47,508 nt of DNA from Streptococcaceae bacterium (lineage in GTDB: Bacteria > Bacillota > Bacilli > Lactobacillales > Streptococcaceae). Shown here in pieces: positions 8,239 to 18,028 of this stretch. Every line of letters begins with the position of its first letter. Within the stretch, counting starts at the first letter, position 1. A program made the translations under genes and the position numbers. The stretch is taken from assembly GCA_022484805.1 (NCBI GenBank), contig JAKVKP010000018.1:1-47508 (forward strand). Direction: 5' to 3'. The notes under the pieces were generated by a model. The model worked only from the letters and a program-made list of their open reading frames with translations. It searched no databases and was not told where the DNA came from.

Positions 8239-10653
8239 TTGACAAAAATTAGAATCTACGAAATCGCAAAGGAACTCGATAAAGCGAGTAAAGAAGTGGT
8301 TGAAAAGGCACATCAACTCGGAATTGATGTTAAGAATCATATGGGTGCTGTTGACTCAGCACAGGCAAGCCAAATAAAAAATAGTTTTAAACCGGCAAAA
8401 ACAGTTGCCCAAAAAGTTGATTCAAAACCCCAAGTCAATCAAAAGAAGACTGTTGAACAACAAAAACGTGTCCAAAATGCAACACCTAAATCTGAAACTA
8501 AAAAATCTCAAACTCAGCAGGCTGCTAGAAATCATTCAACTAATCAGCAGCAAAGAACTGAACAGAAAGCGAATCATTTGAATAAACAACAAAACAATCA
8601 GAACAGACAACAAACAAATACTACGACTAAGCAAAATAATCAAAATACAAATAGAAATACAAGCAATGTGAATCGCACTCAGCAAAATAGTAATAATTCA
8701 GGTGGTAACACTAATAATAACAATGCGAATCGTAATAACAATCAAAATCGTAATAATAACCAAAATCGTAGCAACAATCAAAATCGTTATCAACAAGGCA
8801 ATCAAAACTTCAAAGGAAAACGTGGTAAAAAAGGTAAAAAGAATTTTCAACCAGCTAGCAATAAGCCCGCTGTACCAGCACGTAAATTCCACGAATTACC
8901 AAAGGTATTTGTTTACTCTGATGGTATGACGGTTGCCGAGATCGCTAAAAAAATTAAACGTGAACCAGCTGAGATTGTTAAAAAATTATTTTTAATGGGT
9001 ATTATGGCTACACAAAATCAATCTCTTGATGCTGATACGATTGAATTATTAGCACTGGATTATGGTATGGAAACTGAACAAAAGGTCGAAGAAGATATTG
9101 CAGATATTGAAAAATTCTTTGACGAGGTGAGTGATAACACTGAGAATCTTGTTGAAAGACCACCCGTTGTAACAATTATGGGGCACGTCGATCATGGTAA
9201 GACGACACTTTTGGATACCTTACGTAAATCTCGTGTAGCAAGTGGCGAAGCGGGCGGTATTACACAGCATATCGGTGCCTACCAAATTAAAGTTGCTGGT
9301 AAACCAATCACCTTCTTGGATACACCAGGACATGCTGCTTTTACTTCAATGCGCGCACGTGGTGCTTCGATTACTGACATTACTGTTTTAGTGGTTGCAG
9401 CCGATGACGGTGTGATGCCACAAACTGTTGAAGCGATAAATCATGCGAAGGCTGCGAATGTCCCAATTATTGTCGCTGTAAACAAGATTGACAAGCCCGG
9501 TGCAAATCCGCAGCGTGTGATTCAAGAGCTTTCGGAATATGAATTAATTCCTGAAAGCTGGGGCGGTGAAACAATTTTCGTCGAAATTTCTGCTAAATTT
9601 GGTCAAAATATTGATGAATTACTGGAAAATATTGTCTTATTAGCTGAAGTCGAAGAACTAAAGGCAGATCCAACTAGAAATGCCATCGGAACCGTTATTG
9701 AAGCCAAGCTTGATAAGGGTAAAGGACCGGTTGCTTCACTTTTAGTGCAACAAGGGACCTTACGTGTTGGTGATCCAATCGTAGTCGGCAACACATTCGG
9801 TCGTGTTCGAACAATGACGAATGATATTGGCCGTCGCGAAAAGAATGCAGGACCATCCGCACCAGTTGAAATCACAGGTTTAAATGATGTCCCTCAAGCC
9901 GGTGATCACTTTGCTGTTTTTGAAGATGAAAAATCAGCGAGAGCTGCTGGTGAGGAACGTGCCAAGCGTGCCTTGATGGAGCATCGTAAAATTTCAAGTC
10001 GTGTTTCATTAGAAAACTTATTTGATACCTTAAAAGATGGTGAAATTAAAGAGGTTAACGTCATTATCAAAGCGGACGTTCAAGGCTCTGCCGAAGCATT
10101 ATCTGCTTCACTTCAAAAAATTGAAGTAGAAGGGGTTCGAGTTAAAATTGTCCATTCAGCAGTTGGTGCAATCAATGAATCTGATGTAACCTTAGCTGAA
10201 GCAAGTAATGCGATTATTATCGGTTTTAATGTTAGACCTACACCTCAGGCCAAGGTACAAGCAGAAGCAGATGAAGTGGATATTCGTCTTCACCGTATTA
10301 TTTATAAAGTGATTGAAGAAATTGAAACTGCAATGAATGGCTTGCTTGATCCTGAGTACGAGGAAAAAATTATCGGTGAAGCAATTGTACGTGAAACCTT
10401 TAAGGTTTCCAAAGTTGGTACAATTGCGGGTATCTATATTACAAGTGGTCGCTTAAAACGCGAAGCAGGCGTTCGTTTAATTCGTGACGGTGTTGTCATT
10501 TACGAAGGTAATTTAACTTCCCTAAAACATTTCAAGGATGATGTTAAAGAGCTGAAGCTGAACACTGAGGGTGGCGCAATGCTTGAAAACTTTAATGATG
10601 TTAAAATTGATGATGTCATTGAAGCATTTGAAATGGTTGAAATCAAGAAATAG
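8239..10653 (+). CDS. infB: Translation initiation factor IF-2
   Basis: The gene encodes 804 residues from TTG 8239, chosen because GAAGGTGG (8226-8232) is correctly placed and the product then begins [13 protein letters not shown] like other IF-2 proteins; GTG 8224 would put the ribosome binding site inside the gene. Residues 90-195 form a disordered Asn/Gln/Arg-rich linker, followed by a basic patch. The second IF2-N domain and the GTPase domain follow, with GHVDHGKT (315-322), DTPGHAAF and NKID, then domains II, III and the fMet-tRNA-binding C-terminal domain. It positions initiator tRNA on the 30S subunit. Confidence 0.97.
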   Translation: MTKIRIYEIAKELDKASKEVVEKAHQLGIDVKNHMGAVDSAQASQIKNSFKPAKTVAQKVDSKPQVNQKKTVEQQKRVQNATPKSETKKSQTQQAARNHSTNQQQRTEQKANHLNKQQNNQNRQQTNTTTKQNNQNTNRNTSNVNRTQQNSNNSGGNTNNNNANRNNNQNRNNNQNRSNNQNRYQQGNQNFKGKRGKKGKKNFQPASNKPAVPARKFHELPKVFVYSDGMTVAEIAKKIKREPAEIVKKLFLMGIMATQNQSLDADTIELLALDYGMETEQKVEEDIADIEKFFDEVSDNTENLVERPPVVTIMGHVDHGKTTLLDTLRKSRVASGEAGGITQHIGAYQIKVAGKPITFLDTPGHAAFTSMRARGASITDITVLVVAADDGVMPQTVEAINHAKAANVPIIVAVNKIDKPGANPQRVIQELSEYELIPESWGGETIFVEISAKFGQNIDELLENIVLLAEVEELKADPTRNAIGTVIEAKLDKGKGPVASLLVQQGTLRVGDPIVVGNTFGRVRTMTNDIGRREKNAGPSAPVEITGLNDVPQAGDHFAVFEDEKSARAAGEERAKRALMEHRKISSRVSLENLFDTLKDGEIKEVNVIIKADVQGSAEALSASLQKIEVEGVRVKIVHSAVGAINESDVTLAEASNAIIIGFNVRPTPQAKVQAEADEVDIRLHRIIYKVIEEIETAMNGLLDPEYEEKIIGEAIVRETFKVSKVGTIAGIYITSGRLKREAGVRLIRDGVVIYEGNLTSLKHFKDDVKELKLNTEGGAMLENFNDVKIDDVIEAFEMVEIKK

Positions 10654-10662
10654 AGGTGTAAA

Positions 10663-11013
10663 ATGACACAATTTCGTGATCGTAAGCTTGCAACTGAATT
10701 AATGCGAGAAATTAACGATATTTTGAATAAGCGTATTCGTGATCCACGTACATCGGGTGTAACCGTGACTGATGTACGTGTCACTGGTGATTTGTCACAG
10801 GCAACAATTTACTATAGTATTTTATCAGATTTGGCGAGTGATGCTGAAAAAACCCAAGCTGGACTTGAAAAAGCAACTGGCTTAATCAAGCGAGAGCTCG
10901 GTACCCGCTTAAAGATTTATAAAATACCAGATATTCATTTTGAAAGAGATGAAAGTGTTCAATATGGTAGTAAGATTGATGAAATGTTAAAAAAATTACA
11001 CCAACAAGATTAA
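10663..11013 (+). CDS. rbfA: 30S ribosome-binding factor RbfA
   Basis: A 116-residue KH-type protein with [25 protein letters not shown] at the start and [22 protein letters not shown] at the end, both diagnostic. It binds the 5' helix of 16S rRNA during 30S maturation and in the cold. GAGGTG precedes the ATG. It is the last gene of the operon, nine bases after infB, with a terminator directly downstream. Confidence 0.96.
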   Translation: MTQFRDRKLATELMREINDILNKRIRDPRTSGVTVTDVRVTGDLSQATIYYSILSDLASDAEKTQAGLEKATGLIKRELGTRLKIYKIPDIHFERDESVQYGSKIDEMLKKLHQQD

Positions 11014-11021
11014 GAATATAT

Positions 11022-11090
11022 AAAAACGAGAGCACCATTGATATTTCATACTTGAAGGAGTATGTATATTTGGTTTTCTCGTTTTTTATT
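11022..11090 (+). terminator. Terminator of the rimP-rbfA operon
   Basis: AAAAACGAGA pairs with TCTCGTTTTTT across an inner hairpin (CATACT/AGTATG) and ends in a long T-run. The inner GCACCA/TGGT segment extends the stem. It lies nine bases after the rbfA stop. Confidence 0.8.
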
Positions 11091-11100
11091 TTTTTATAAT

Positions 11101-11132
11101 AATTTTAACATAATTTAATTTATGTTAAAATT
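11101..11132. repeat. Terminus-region palindrome, copy A (ACATAA-N6-TTATGT)
   Basis: The perfect 13-bp arms (AATTTTAACATAA) surround a 6-base spacer; the core is at 11108-11125. It lies between the convergent rbfA and xerS genes. No T-run follows on either strand, so it is not an ordinary terminator. Copies B and C lie at 15187 and 16978. Confidence 0.6.
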
Positions 11133-11161
11133 GAAAGTGATTAGCTAAAAGCAAACCTTAA

Positions 11162-12235
11162 TTAAAGCTTATCTAATGCATTTTTCTGCTCATCATCGAC
11201 AATATGAGTATATAAATCGGTCACTTGAGTCGAAGCATGACCAAGTTGATGACTAACTAAGACTTGAGAATTAGTTGCAGCATAGAGACGAGTTGCCAAT
11301 GTATGTCTAAGTTTATGTGGTGTTACCCTGACTTTAAATTGCTCAGAATATTTGGCAACCATTTTTTCAATGCTCGAACCATCCATTCGATTGGCTTGAC
11401 CTTTATAGTCTGTTAAAAATAAGGCAAAGTCATTTTTATCTGCATGATAACGTGATTGTCTTTCTGCTAGATAGGCATTAAGATATGGCTCAGCAAAGCT
11501 AGCAATGTTAACCGTATCACGTTTACCGCCTTTTCTTGTAACCTCAATTCGCATTGTCTTTAAATTTAAGTCTTTGACATCAGCATTAACAGCTTCAGAT
11601 AAACGAATCCCGCTGGCAAGAAGTAGAGCGATAATCGCTAGGTCACGAGCCTTATTTTTATTAAAAAAAGTGAGTGCGCGAGGTGAGAGCTGGTTTGCAT
11701 ACTCGGTTTCGATGAAAACTAAAAATTCAGCCGTCTCATCACCTAAAAAAAGCTTTTGCTTAATATTTTCTGCACGATTAGCAAGCGTTTCTTTTTGCTT
11801 TTTAGTCGAAACCTTTTTCATTACATTACGATAAAAATAAGGCTCACCGTGTTGATTTTCAACCTCCTCAGTCAAATATTTATATAGGGAAGAAAGAGCT
11901 GACAAGGTACGGTTAATCGTTGTTTGACTAATTCCAAATTTTTGATTTTTAGAATTCAAAACAGGACGCTCGCGTAGATAAAGCACATAAGCCTCTAAAT
12001 TTTTCTTTGACAAATGCTCAAGAAGTTCTAAAGGTATTTCAGAAGTATTTTTAACCTTTTCAGCAATATTTGAATCAATTAGCCACAAAAAAAATCGTTG
12101 GTATTCCTTTAAATATTCATATAATGTATTTAAACTATAAGGCACTGCAGATTTTGATTGATAGTATTCAAGTACAAACCAAGGCATCTCTTTTTTTAAT
12201 GCATCAATATGATAGAGTAGTCGTTCACGTTTCAT
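11162..12235 (-). CDS. xerS: Tyrosine recombinase XerS
   Basis: A 357-residue site-specific recombinase whose start [20 protein letters not shown] and length match streptococcal and lactococcal XerS. ATG 12235 is preferred to GTG 12244 because TGAGGTG sits seven bases before it. A SAM-like DNA-binding domain (about 20-150) is followed by the catalytic domain with [13 protein letters not shown] (His307, Arg310), LGHAS (His333) and the nucleophile Tyr342 in DLYTHI. In streptococci a single XerS replaces XerC/XerD and resolves chromosome dimers at dif_SL with FtsK. Here the dif-like site lies 42 bases upstream of the start, as in those species. Confidence 0.93.
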   Translation of the reverse strand: MKRERLLYHIDALKKEMPWFVLEYYQSKSAVPYSLNTLYEYLKEYQRFFLWLIDSNIAEKVKNTSEIPLELLEHLSKKNLEAYVLYLRERPVLNSKNQKFGISQTTINRTLSALSSLYKYLTEEVENQHGEPYFYRNVMKKVSTKKQKETLANRAENIKQKLFLGDETAEFLVFIETEYANQLSPRALTFFNKNKARDLAIIALLLASGIRLSEAVNADVKDLNLKTMRIEVTRKGGKRDTVNIASFAEPYLNAYLAERQSRYHADKNDFALFLTDYKGQANRMDGSSIEKMVAKYSEQFKVRVTPHKLRHTLATRLYAATNSQVLVSHQLGHASTQVTDLYTHIVDDEQKNALDKL

Positions 12236-12276
12236 TGATTTCACCTCAGGTTAATTATACAATAATTATATCCAGT

Positions 12277-12307
12277 TTTCAAGAAAATTATAGTTTTTCG
12301 GAAAGAT
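12277..12307 (-). other. Chromosome dimer resolution site, dif_SL-like
   Basis: Read on the minus strand, the 31 bases begin ATCTTTCCGAAAAAC, continue TATAATTTTC and end TTGAAA. As far as I recall this is the streptococcal/lactococcal dif_SL sequence. The site has two imperfect XerS-binding arms around a TATAAT-like centre. Its place just upstream of xerS is the conserved one. Its presence marks the replication terminus. Confidence 0.85.
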
Positions 12308-12350
12308 GGATAGTGGTATTCATCGATAAATGAATTTCTAGATAAAATTA

Positions 12351-12390
12351 ACTAAAAACGATTAACACTTATTTATTAAGGTTAATCGTT
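12351..12390 (-). terminator. Terminator of the calcium ATPase gene
   Basis: The perfect 10-bp arms AACGATTAAC (12357-12366) and GTTAATCGTT (12381-12390) are followed on the minus strand by TTTTTAG. It lies eight bases after the ATPase stop. Confidence 0.8.
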
Positions 12391-12397
12391 AATATTT

Positions 12398-15046
12398 TTA
12401 GATTTCAGTTTCTTTAATTGGTTCAGCAGGATTCTTATGGAATTTAATCATTTCATTTACAAAGACTGGTACAATTGATAAAACAATTGCTAATAGCCAA
12501 TGATTTAAACTGATACGTACTAAATTAAATAAATCCTGAGTAATCGGGAATAAAGCCACTGCTGTGGTAATCAAAATAGCTAAAACGGCCATTTCAAATA
12601 ATGATTTATTAGTGGATAATGGTACTTTAAAAATCGATTTAGAGCTTCGAACGTTGAAAACGTGTAAAATTGATGAGTAAGCAAGGACCAAAAAGGCCAC
12701 TGTTTGACCAACCTCTGGACTCGCATTAATCCACGGACTCATAGAATCAACAAAAGCGCCAAGATAATAAGCAAATAAGGTAACAATTGTAAAAATTAAA
12801 GCATTTAGACCAATTGCTTGCCACAATCCACGTGCAAATACGCCTTCATTTTTCGGAATCGGCGGCTCGTCCATAATTCCTTTTTCAGCCGGCTCATGCC
12901 CTAAGGCAAAGCCAGGTAGACCGTCAGCAACTACGTTTACAAAAAGTAATTGAACCGCAGTAAACGGCGCTCCCCAGTTAAAAATCATAGCCAATAAAAC
13001 AATAAAAATTTCTGAAATATTGCAGCTGAGCAAGAAATTAATTGCTTTTCTGATATTACGATAAACGGCACGACCACGTGCGACTGTATCGACAATTGTT
13101 GCAAAATTATCATCTGTTAGGACAATATCGGCGGCACTCTTGGCGACATCGGTCCCTGTAATTCCCATTGCACAGCCAACATCACTAGCCTTTAGGGCTG
13201 GTGCATCGTTAACACCATCTCCTGTCATTGCGACAACTGCACCTGTTCTCTGCCAAGATTGGACAATTCTAATCTTATCTTCTGGTGTCACTCTGGCATA
13301 GACGGAAAGATTTTTAACCTGTTGATCTAACTCCTCGTCAGAAAGCTTGGCAAGTTCTGCCCCGCTTAATGCTTCATTTGCATGATTTAAAATACCAAGC
13401 TCTCTAGCAATTGCACTTGCTGTCACAACATGATCTCCAGTAATCATTACCGTTTTAATTCCAGCCTTACGTGCTCTCTTGATTGCGCCTTTACTTTCAA
13501 TTCTTGGTGGATCAATCATTCCGATTAAACCAAGTAAGCGCAAATTTTTTTCAAGATTTGCCGATGTTAAATCCTCTGGTAAGGTTTCAAAAACACGATA
13601 GCCGACTGCAATAACGCGTAAGGCTTTCTTACCAAAACGATCATTAACAACAGAGGCTTGCTCAACATCACCTGAGTGAAATAATGGTAACAGAACATCA
13701 AATGCACCCTTAGTTACTGATAAATATTTCCCATTCGCTTGATGAACTGTTGTCATCATCTTTCTTGAGGAATCAAACGGTAACTCTGCAATTCTCGGAA
13801 ATTCAATATCTAATTCAGCCTTTGTATGATAATTTTCCTCAATTGCTCGAACAATTGCAATTTCAGTCGGATTGCCCTTATAAATCGTATCCTTATTCTC
13901 ACTATCTACGACTACATCACTACATATCGTACCCATTTTGAGTACTTCCATAGCCTCTTCAGTCATATTTTCTTCGGTATCAACAACCTCATCACCATGC
14001 GTCCATACTCGGCGAACACTCATTTTATTTTGCGTCAAGGTTCCTGTTTTATCAGAACAGATAACGCTTGCCGTACCAAGTGTTTCAACTGCAGGGAGCT
14101 GTCGAATAATAGCATTCCTCTTAGCCATTTGTTGGACACCATGTGCTAATGTTAAAGTCACAATAACCATTAAGGTTTCAGGAACAGCTGCCACTGCCAG
14201 CGAAACCGCTGTCATAAACATTTCTAAGGTTGGCTCGCCTTGAGCTTGTCCAAGTGCAAATACAATTGCTGCTGCAATTAAAGCAATCACACTAATTCTT
14301 TTACCGAGCTGAGAGAGTCTCAATTGTAAAGGGGTTCTTCCAGGTCGATTATTGGTTAATAAATCTGCAATTTTACCCATTTCGGTTTCCATACCTGTCG
14401 CAGTAACAATTGCTAAGCCACGACCATTGGTAATTGTACTACCTTTATAAACTCGATTAAGCTGATCACCGAGACCATCACCAGTTTGATATTGATAATC
14501 GAGAGTTTTTTCGACGGGCTCACTTTCTCCTGTCAAAGAAGCTTCATCTGCTCTTAATTGATTTGCTTGCTTTATTAAGCCGTCGGCACTTATTGAGGCT
14601 CCGGCCGATAAAACAAGTACATCACCTGGCACAACTAACTCAGCATCAATTTCTATAGTATTACCTTCGCGAATTACTCTTGCACTTTGTTTATTCATAT
14701 CTTGCAAGGCGGCCAAGGATTTTTCGGCATTACCTTCTTGAACTATTGCTAAAACAGAATTAATAATAACGATTGAAATAATTAAAATACCTTCGAAATA
14801 ATCACCGTGCTGGCTGACAATGGAATTATAAAAAGAAATAATCGCTGCAGCAATTAAAATCATTGTGGTAAAGTCGGTTAAACTGTGGAAGAATTTTTTT
14901 AAAATGGAATCTTTTGAGGGCTCATCAAATTGGTTTTTACCGTATTGAGCTAACCTTGTTTCTGCTGTTTTATGATCTAATCCACGCTCTAAATTGGTTT
15001 CAAAAACCTCCGGCGGAATCTCTGTGATTCTTGTCTTCTCCGTCAT
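12398..15046 (-). CDS. Calcium-transporting P-type ATPase (P2, PMCA/SERCA-like)
   Basis: The protein has 882 residues and about ten membrane helices. TGES in the actuator domain, the phosphorylated Asp332 in DKTGTLTQNKM, MITGD and GDGVNDAPALK in the P domain, and the C-terminal six-helix block are all present. M4 reads AAVPETLMVIVTL, the PET variant common in lactobacillar calcium ATPases, and M6 carries NVVADGLPG with the expected Asn and Asp. It is predicted to extrude Ca2+ in exchange for protons. AAGGAG precedes the ATG. It is monocistronic, between dif and the ABC transporter. Ion specificity is inferred from family likeness; Mn2+ cannot be excluded. Confidence 0.88.
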   Translation of the reverse strand: MTEKTRITEIPPEVFETNLERGLDHKTAETRLAQYGKNQFDEPSKDSILKKFFHSLTDFTTMILIAAAIISFYNSIVSQHGDYFEGILIISIVIINSVLAIVQEGNAEKSLAALQDMNKQSARVIREGNTIEIDAELVVPGDVLVLSAGASISADGLIKQANQLRADEASLTGESEPVEKTLDYQYQTGDGLGDQLNRVYKGSTITNGRGLAIVTATGMETEMGKIADLLTNNRPGRTPLQLRLSQLGKRISVIALIAAAIVFALGQAQGEPTLEMFMTAVSLAVAAVPETLMVIVTLTLAHGVQQMAKRNAIIRQLPAVETLGTASVICSDKTGTLTQNKMSVRRVWTHGDEVVDTEENMTEEAMEVLKMGTICSDVVVDSENKDTIYKGNPTEIAIVRAIEENYHTKAELDIEFPRIAELPFDSSRKMMTTVHQANGKYLSVTKGAFDVLLPLFHSGDVEQASVVNDRFGKKALRVIAVGYRVFETLPEDLTSANLEKNLRLLGLIGMIDPPRIESKGAIKRARKAGIKTVMITGDHVVTASAIARELGILNHANEALSGAELAKLSDEELDQQVKNLSVYARVTPEDKIRIVQSWQRTGAVVAMTGDGVNDAPALKASDVGCAMGITGTDVAKSAADIVLTDDNFATIVDTVARGRAVYRNIRKAINFLLSCNISEIFIVLLAMIFNWGAPFTAVQLLFVNVVADGLPGFALGHEPAEKGIMDEPPIPKNEGVFARGLWQAIGLNALIFTIVTLFAYYLGAFVDSMSPWINASPEVGQTVAFLVLAYSSILHVFNVRSSKSIFKVPLSTNKSLFEMAVLAILITTAVALFPITQDLFNLVRISLNHWLLAIVLSIVPVFVNEMIKFHKNPAEPIKETEI

Positions 15047-15182
15047 CTCACTTCTCCTTTAGTCAGTAGATTTATTCTGGTGCTTATATATAAATATATC
15101 ATAAATATTTTTTAATTTGTAATATTTTACATAATTAATATTAAACTTTAAAAAATTATAAATATTTTATGAAAAGCTTTTA

Positions 15183-15208
15183 TTTAACATAATTAATTTT
15201 ATGTAAAA
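15183..15208. repeat. Terminus-region palindrome, copy B, with a half-copy upstream
   Basis: ACATAA-TTAATT-TTATGT lies at 15187-15204, with flanks that extend the symmetry with one mismatch. A second ACATAA-TTAATA followed by TTAAAC (15129-15146) is a half-matching copy. Both lie in the 218-base region upstream of the calcium ATPase and downstream of the ABC ATPase gene, so copy B could be an operator for the calcium ATPase. Confidence 0.55.
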
Positions 15209-15253
15209 AATAATTCCAAAAATGCTGATTAATAATCTAACAATTTTGGAATT
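15205..15253 (-). terminator. Terminator of the TrpXYZ-like ABC transporter operon
   Basis: AATTCCAAAAAT (15212-15223) pairs with ATTTTGGAATT (15243-15253), and the minus strand continues into a T-rich tail at 15205-15211. It is located just after the ABC ATPase stop. Confidence 0.75.
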
Positions 15254-15264
15254 AATAATTATTA

Positions 15265-16026
15265 CTATTTAAAATAGCTTAAAGCTTGATCCAAGCTCAA
15301 CTTTGCTTTAGCCTGTTCATTTAAATCTTCAATAATTTCTCCATTTTTCATCACTAGTAAACGATTACCATATTTTAAGGCATCCTCCATATGATGAGTT
15401 ATCATAAGGGCTGTTAAGCCAAATTCTTTGACTAATTTATCAGTTAGCTGCATTAAAGTAACGCTCGTCTTTGGATCCAACGCTGCTGTATGCTCATCTA
15501 ATAATAACAAATCAGGCTGTTTGATGGTTGTCATTAGCAGACTGAGCGCTTGTCTTTGTCCACCAGATAAATCGCCAGCCGGATCGTTGAGGTGTGTCTC
15601 CAGCCCATTTCCGATTTCGACTGCTAAATTTTTAAATTGTGCTTTTATTTTTTCAGGATTAGAGATTGATAAATGCCTTTTTTCACCACGTTTTGCTGCG
15701 ATTTGTAGATTTTCAAGTACGGTCATTCTAGGTGCTGTTCCCATTTTAGGATCTTGAAATACGTGACTAATGTATTTAGCGCGTTTTTCCTCTGACAATT
15801 GCGTAATATTTTGATTTTTTAAATAGATTTGACCGCTAGTTGTTAATAAGCTCCCCGAAATCAAATTAAAAAGCGTACTTTTACCTGCACCATTGCCACC
15901 AATAATTGTAATAAAATCGCCAGATTTCACTTCTAAATCTGTTGGCTTCAATATGATTTTTTCTTCGCTAATACCATTTACAATTTTCTTGCTAATTTGG
16001 TTCAGCTTCAAAATAGAATCGGTCAT
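15265..16026 (-). CDS. ABC transporter ATP-binding protein (TrpXYZ-like, YtrB/LivF type)
   Basis: A 253-residue ABC ATPase with GGNGAGKST, LSGGQRQAL, LLLLDEHTAALD and an H-loop in ITHHMEDA. The H in place of P after the Walker B Glu is typical of this branch. It partners the permease upstream, overlapping it by four bases (ATGA), and the TrpX-like binding protein. In streptococci the homologous system is annotated as a tryptophan/aromatic amino-acid importer; that specificity is not proven here. Confidence 0.88.
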   Translation of the reverse strand: MTDSILKLNQISKKIVNGISEEKIILKPTDLEVKSGDFITIIGGNGAGKSTLFNLISGSLLTTSGQIYLKNQNITQLSEEKRAKYISHVFQDPKMGTAPRMTVLENLQIAAKRGEKRHLSISNPEKIKAQFKNLAVEIGNGLETHLNDPAGDLSGGQRQALSLLMTTIKQPDLLLLDEHTAALDPKTSVTLMQLTDKLVKEFGLTALMITHHMEDALKYGNRLLVMKNGEIIEDLNEQAKAKLSLDQALSYFK

Positions 16027-16889
16027 TTGGCACCTCTCGTTAAGAATTTTTTACGCAATTCAGGGAACATTAGGCAGATTGCTAAAATAATCGCACTGAA
16101 CATTTTTAGATAGTTAGAGTTTAATCCGGCTTTAATCACTAGTAAAATTAAAAGCTGGTAAATAATACTACCAATTACAATAGTGATTAAACGCTCGAAC
16201 ATCGTAACTTCTGCAAAGAAAACCTCAGCGATAATAATTGCAGCTAAACCAATTACAATCACACCAACACCCTTGGTAATATCAGCATAGCCATCATTTT
16301 GGGCAATAAGAGCGCCAGATAGGGCGATAACTCCGTTTGATAAGACAAGCCCCAAAAGCTCCATATGATCCGTATTAATTCCAAAGGATTTTGCCATAGC
16401 CTTATTATCACCAGTTGCAATGTAGCTTTGTCCTAAATCCGTTTTAAAAAACCAAAAAAGTAATGAAATGACTAGGACTAAAGCAATTAGTCCCAGAATG
16501 ATTGCTTGAAGGCTTGGATTATTGATAAAAGATAAGCTTTCTTGAAGCTTCGGCTGACCAAGTAAGCTTAAATTGGCACGTCCCATTACAAATAACATAA
16601 TTGAGTTACAGGCGGTCATCATCAGAATACCAGATAACAGCGTTGGAATTTTTCCCTTGGTATAAAGTAATCCAGTGATTAAACCAGCACCCATGCCAGC
16701 TAAAACACCGAATAAGGTCGCAAAAAATGGGCTAAAGCCATGAGTAATTGCCGTTACAGCAACTGCCCCACCCAAAGGAAAACTACCCTCTGTTGTCATA
16801 TCTGGAAAATTTAATATTCTAAAGGTGGTAAATATGCCTAGACCTAGGATTGCCCATAAAAGACCTTGGGCGACGGAAGAAAGTATCAT
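16023..16889 (-). CDS. ABC transporter permease (TrpXYZ-like)
   Basis: A 288-residue permease of the branched-chain amino acid/ribose type (BPD_transp_2) with about eight or nine helices. The N-terminal FPDMTTEGSFPLGGAVAVTA and the internal GLVLSNGVIALSGALIAQNDGYADI are typical of the TrpX-associated permeases. It forms the membrane channel for the substrate delivered by the binding protein. A terminator-like hairpin separates it from the binding protein gene, so expression is probably lower than that of the receptor. Confidence 0.88.
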   Translation of the reverse strand: MILSSVAQGLLWAILGLGIFTTFRILNFPDMTTEGSFPLGGAVAVTAITHGFSPFFATLFGVLAGMGAGLITGLLYTKGKIPTLLSGILMMTACNSIMLFVMGRANLSLLGQPKLQESLSFINNPSLQAIILGLIALVLVISLLFWFFKTDLGQSYIATGDNKAMAKSFGINTDHMELLGLVLSNGVIALSGALIAQNDGYADITKGVGVIVIGLAAIIIAEVFFAEVTMFERLITIVIGSIIYQLLILLVIKAGLNSNYLKMFSAIILAICLMFPELRKKFLTRGAK

Positions 16890-16914
16890 TCGAACTCCTC
16901 TGTTAATATTTTCT

Positions 16915-16942
16915 TAAAAAAAGTAGCCCTACGACTACTTTT
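16915..16942 (-). terminator. Intra-operon partial terminator after the binding-protein gene
   Basis: On the minus strand AAAAGTAG, an 8-base loop and CTACTTTT are followed by more T residues. Located between the trpX-like gene and the permease, it would make the binding protein transcript more abundant than the transporter transcript, a frequent arrangement in ABC importers. Confidence 0.7.
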
Positions 16943-16977
16943 GCTTTTATAGTTTAAAATTTCAGTATCAAATTATT

Positions 16978-16995
16978 ACATAATTTATATTATGT
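16978..16995. repeat. Terminus-region palindrome, copy C (ACATAA-N6-TTATGT)
   Basis: ACATAA-TTTATA-TTATGT starts seven bases after the trpX-like stop in the direction of transcription, upstream of the partial terminator. There is no T-run, so it does not look like a terminator itself. It shares arms and spacer length with copies A and B. Confidence 0.55.
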
Positions 16996-17001
16996 TAAAA
17001 G

Positions 17002-18012
17002 TTAGCCGTTATAGATTTCTTTGGCTTCTGTTTTTAAATCATCAGGAATTGTAATCCCAAGCAGCTCGGCCTGTTTTTCATTTATATAGATATCCCCAGT
17101 TTTGAACGAATAAACCGGTAAATCTTTAACTGCTTTGCCATCAAGAATTGCTGCAGCCATCTCGCCCGTTTTAACACCAAGCTCATACTGATCAATACCG
17201 ACCGCTGCTAATCCACCTTGTTCAACCATCGTATTCACCGATGGAATAATTGGTGTCTTTGTTTGATTGGCTACATTGACCACTGTTTGCATGGCAGAGG
17301 CAATCGTATTATCAACTGGAATGTAAATCACATCAACATCGTTAACCATTGCTGCTACTGTTGAATTAATTTCATTTGTTGATGGTACTGCATAGTCCTT
17401 AACTGTATAACCCTTTTCGGCAGCAGCTTTTTTTAGTTGTTCAATCTCATATTTTGAATTGTCTTCACCAGATGAATATAAAGCACCAATGACTTTAGCA
17501 TTTGGTAATAATCGGCTAATTAAATCAATTTGTCCCGGAGCAGGTGTTTTATCACTGACACCAGTTACATTGCCACTCGGCTTATCCTCATCATCTACTA
17601 ATTTAGCGCCAACTGGATCGGTTACAGCTCCCAGAACTACTGGTATTTCAGAAGTAGCGTTTGCTAGGCTTTGAGCCGCAGGTGTTGCTATACCGATTAG
17701 AACGTCAGAATTTTCATTAATTAAAGCTTCAGACATCGTTTGTAGCTTCGATTGATCAGCCTGACCATTTTGAAAGACAATCTTTAAATTATCACCTTCC
17801 GTGTAGCCTTTATTCTTCAATCCCTCTTGAACACCCTTATATATTTCATCTAATGCTGGATGTGTTACATATTGTAAAACACCGACCGTTTTAACTTGGT
17901 TGTCAGATTGCTTATTTCCTTTTGACTGATTTCCCCAGATTGCTACACCAATGACAACGACTACGATTGCCACGATTACCCCAATAATTTTTTTATTTTT
18001 CATTTGCTCCAT
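17002..18012 (-). CDS. TrpX-like ABC transporter substrate-binding protein
   Basis: A 336-residue ABC_sub_bind (DUF534) protein with one N-terminal membrane segment, no lipobox cysteine, and the family motifs VLQYVTHPALDEIYKGVQ, IGIATPAAQSLANAT and GQIDLISRLLPNAK. It is anchored outside the membrane by its uncleaved helix, as in streptococcal TrpX. The start is uncertain: ATG 18012 has AGGAG only two bases away, while ATG 18003 (MKNKK) has the same site at eleven bases. The second reads more like a normal signal anchor. The gene follows the 157-residue membrane-anchored protein by 16 bases. Confidence 0.85.
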   Translation of the reverse strand: MEQMKNKKIIGVIVAIVVVVIGVAIWGNQSKGNKQSDNQVKTVGVLQYVTHPALDEIYKGVQEGLKNKGYTEGDNLKIVFQNGQADQSKLQTMSEALINENSDVLIGIATPAAQSLANATSEIPVVLGAVTDPVGAKLVDDEDKPSGNVTGVSDKTPAPGQIDLISRLLPNAKVIGALYSSGEDNSKYEIEQLKKAAAEKGYTVKDYAVPSTNEINSTVAAMVNDVDVIYIPVDNTIASAMQTVVNVANQTKTPIIPSVNTMVEQGGLAAVGIDQYELGVKTGEMAAAILDGKAVKDLPVYSFKTGDIYINEKQAELLGITIPDDLKTEAKEIYNG

Positions 18013-18028
18013 TACTCCTAATATCTAA

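Noticed and set aside
8698..8929. Overlapping open frames of 64 and 75 residues on both strands of the infB linker
   Set aside because: They are by-products of the low-complexity AAT/CAA repeats in the other frames and have no ribosome binding sites.
13750..14243. Three plus-strand ORFs of 63-107 residues inside the calcium ATPase
   Set aside because: They lie wholly antisense to a strongly conserved gene, with no start signals or family resemblance.
13900..14250. PET instead of PEG in helix M4 of the calcium ATPase as a sign of altered ion binding
   Set aside because: As I recall, PETLM is common in the Lactobacillales branch of these ATPases, so it is not unusual.
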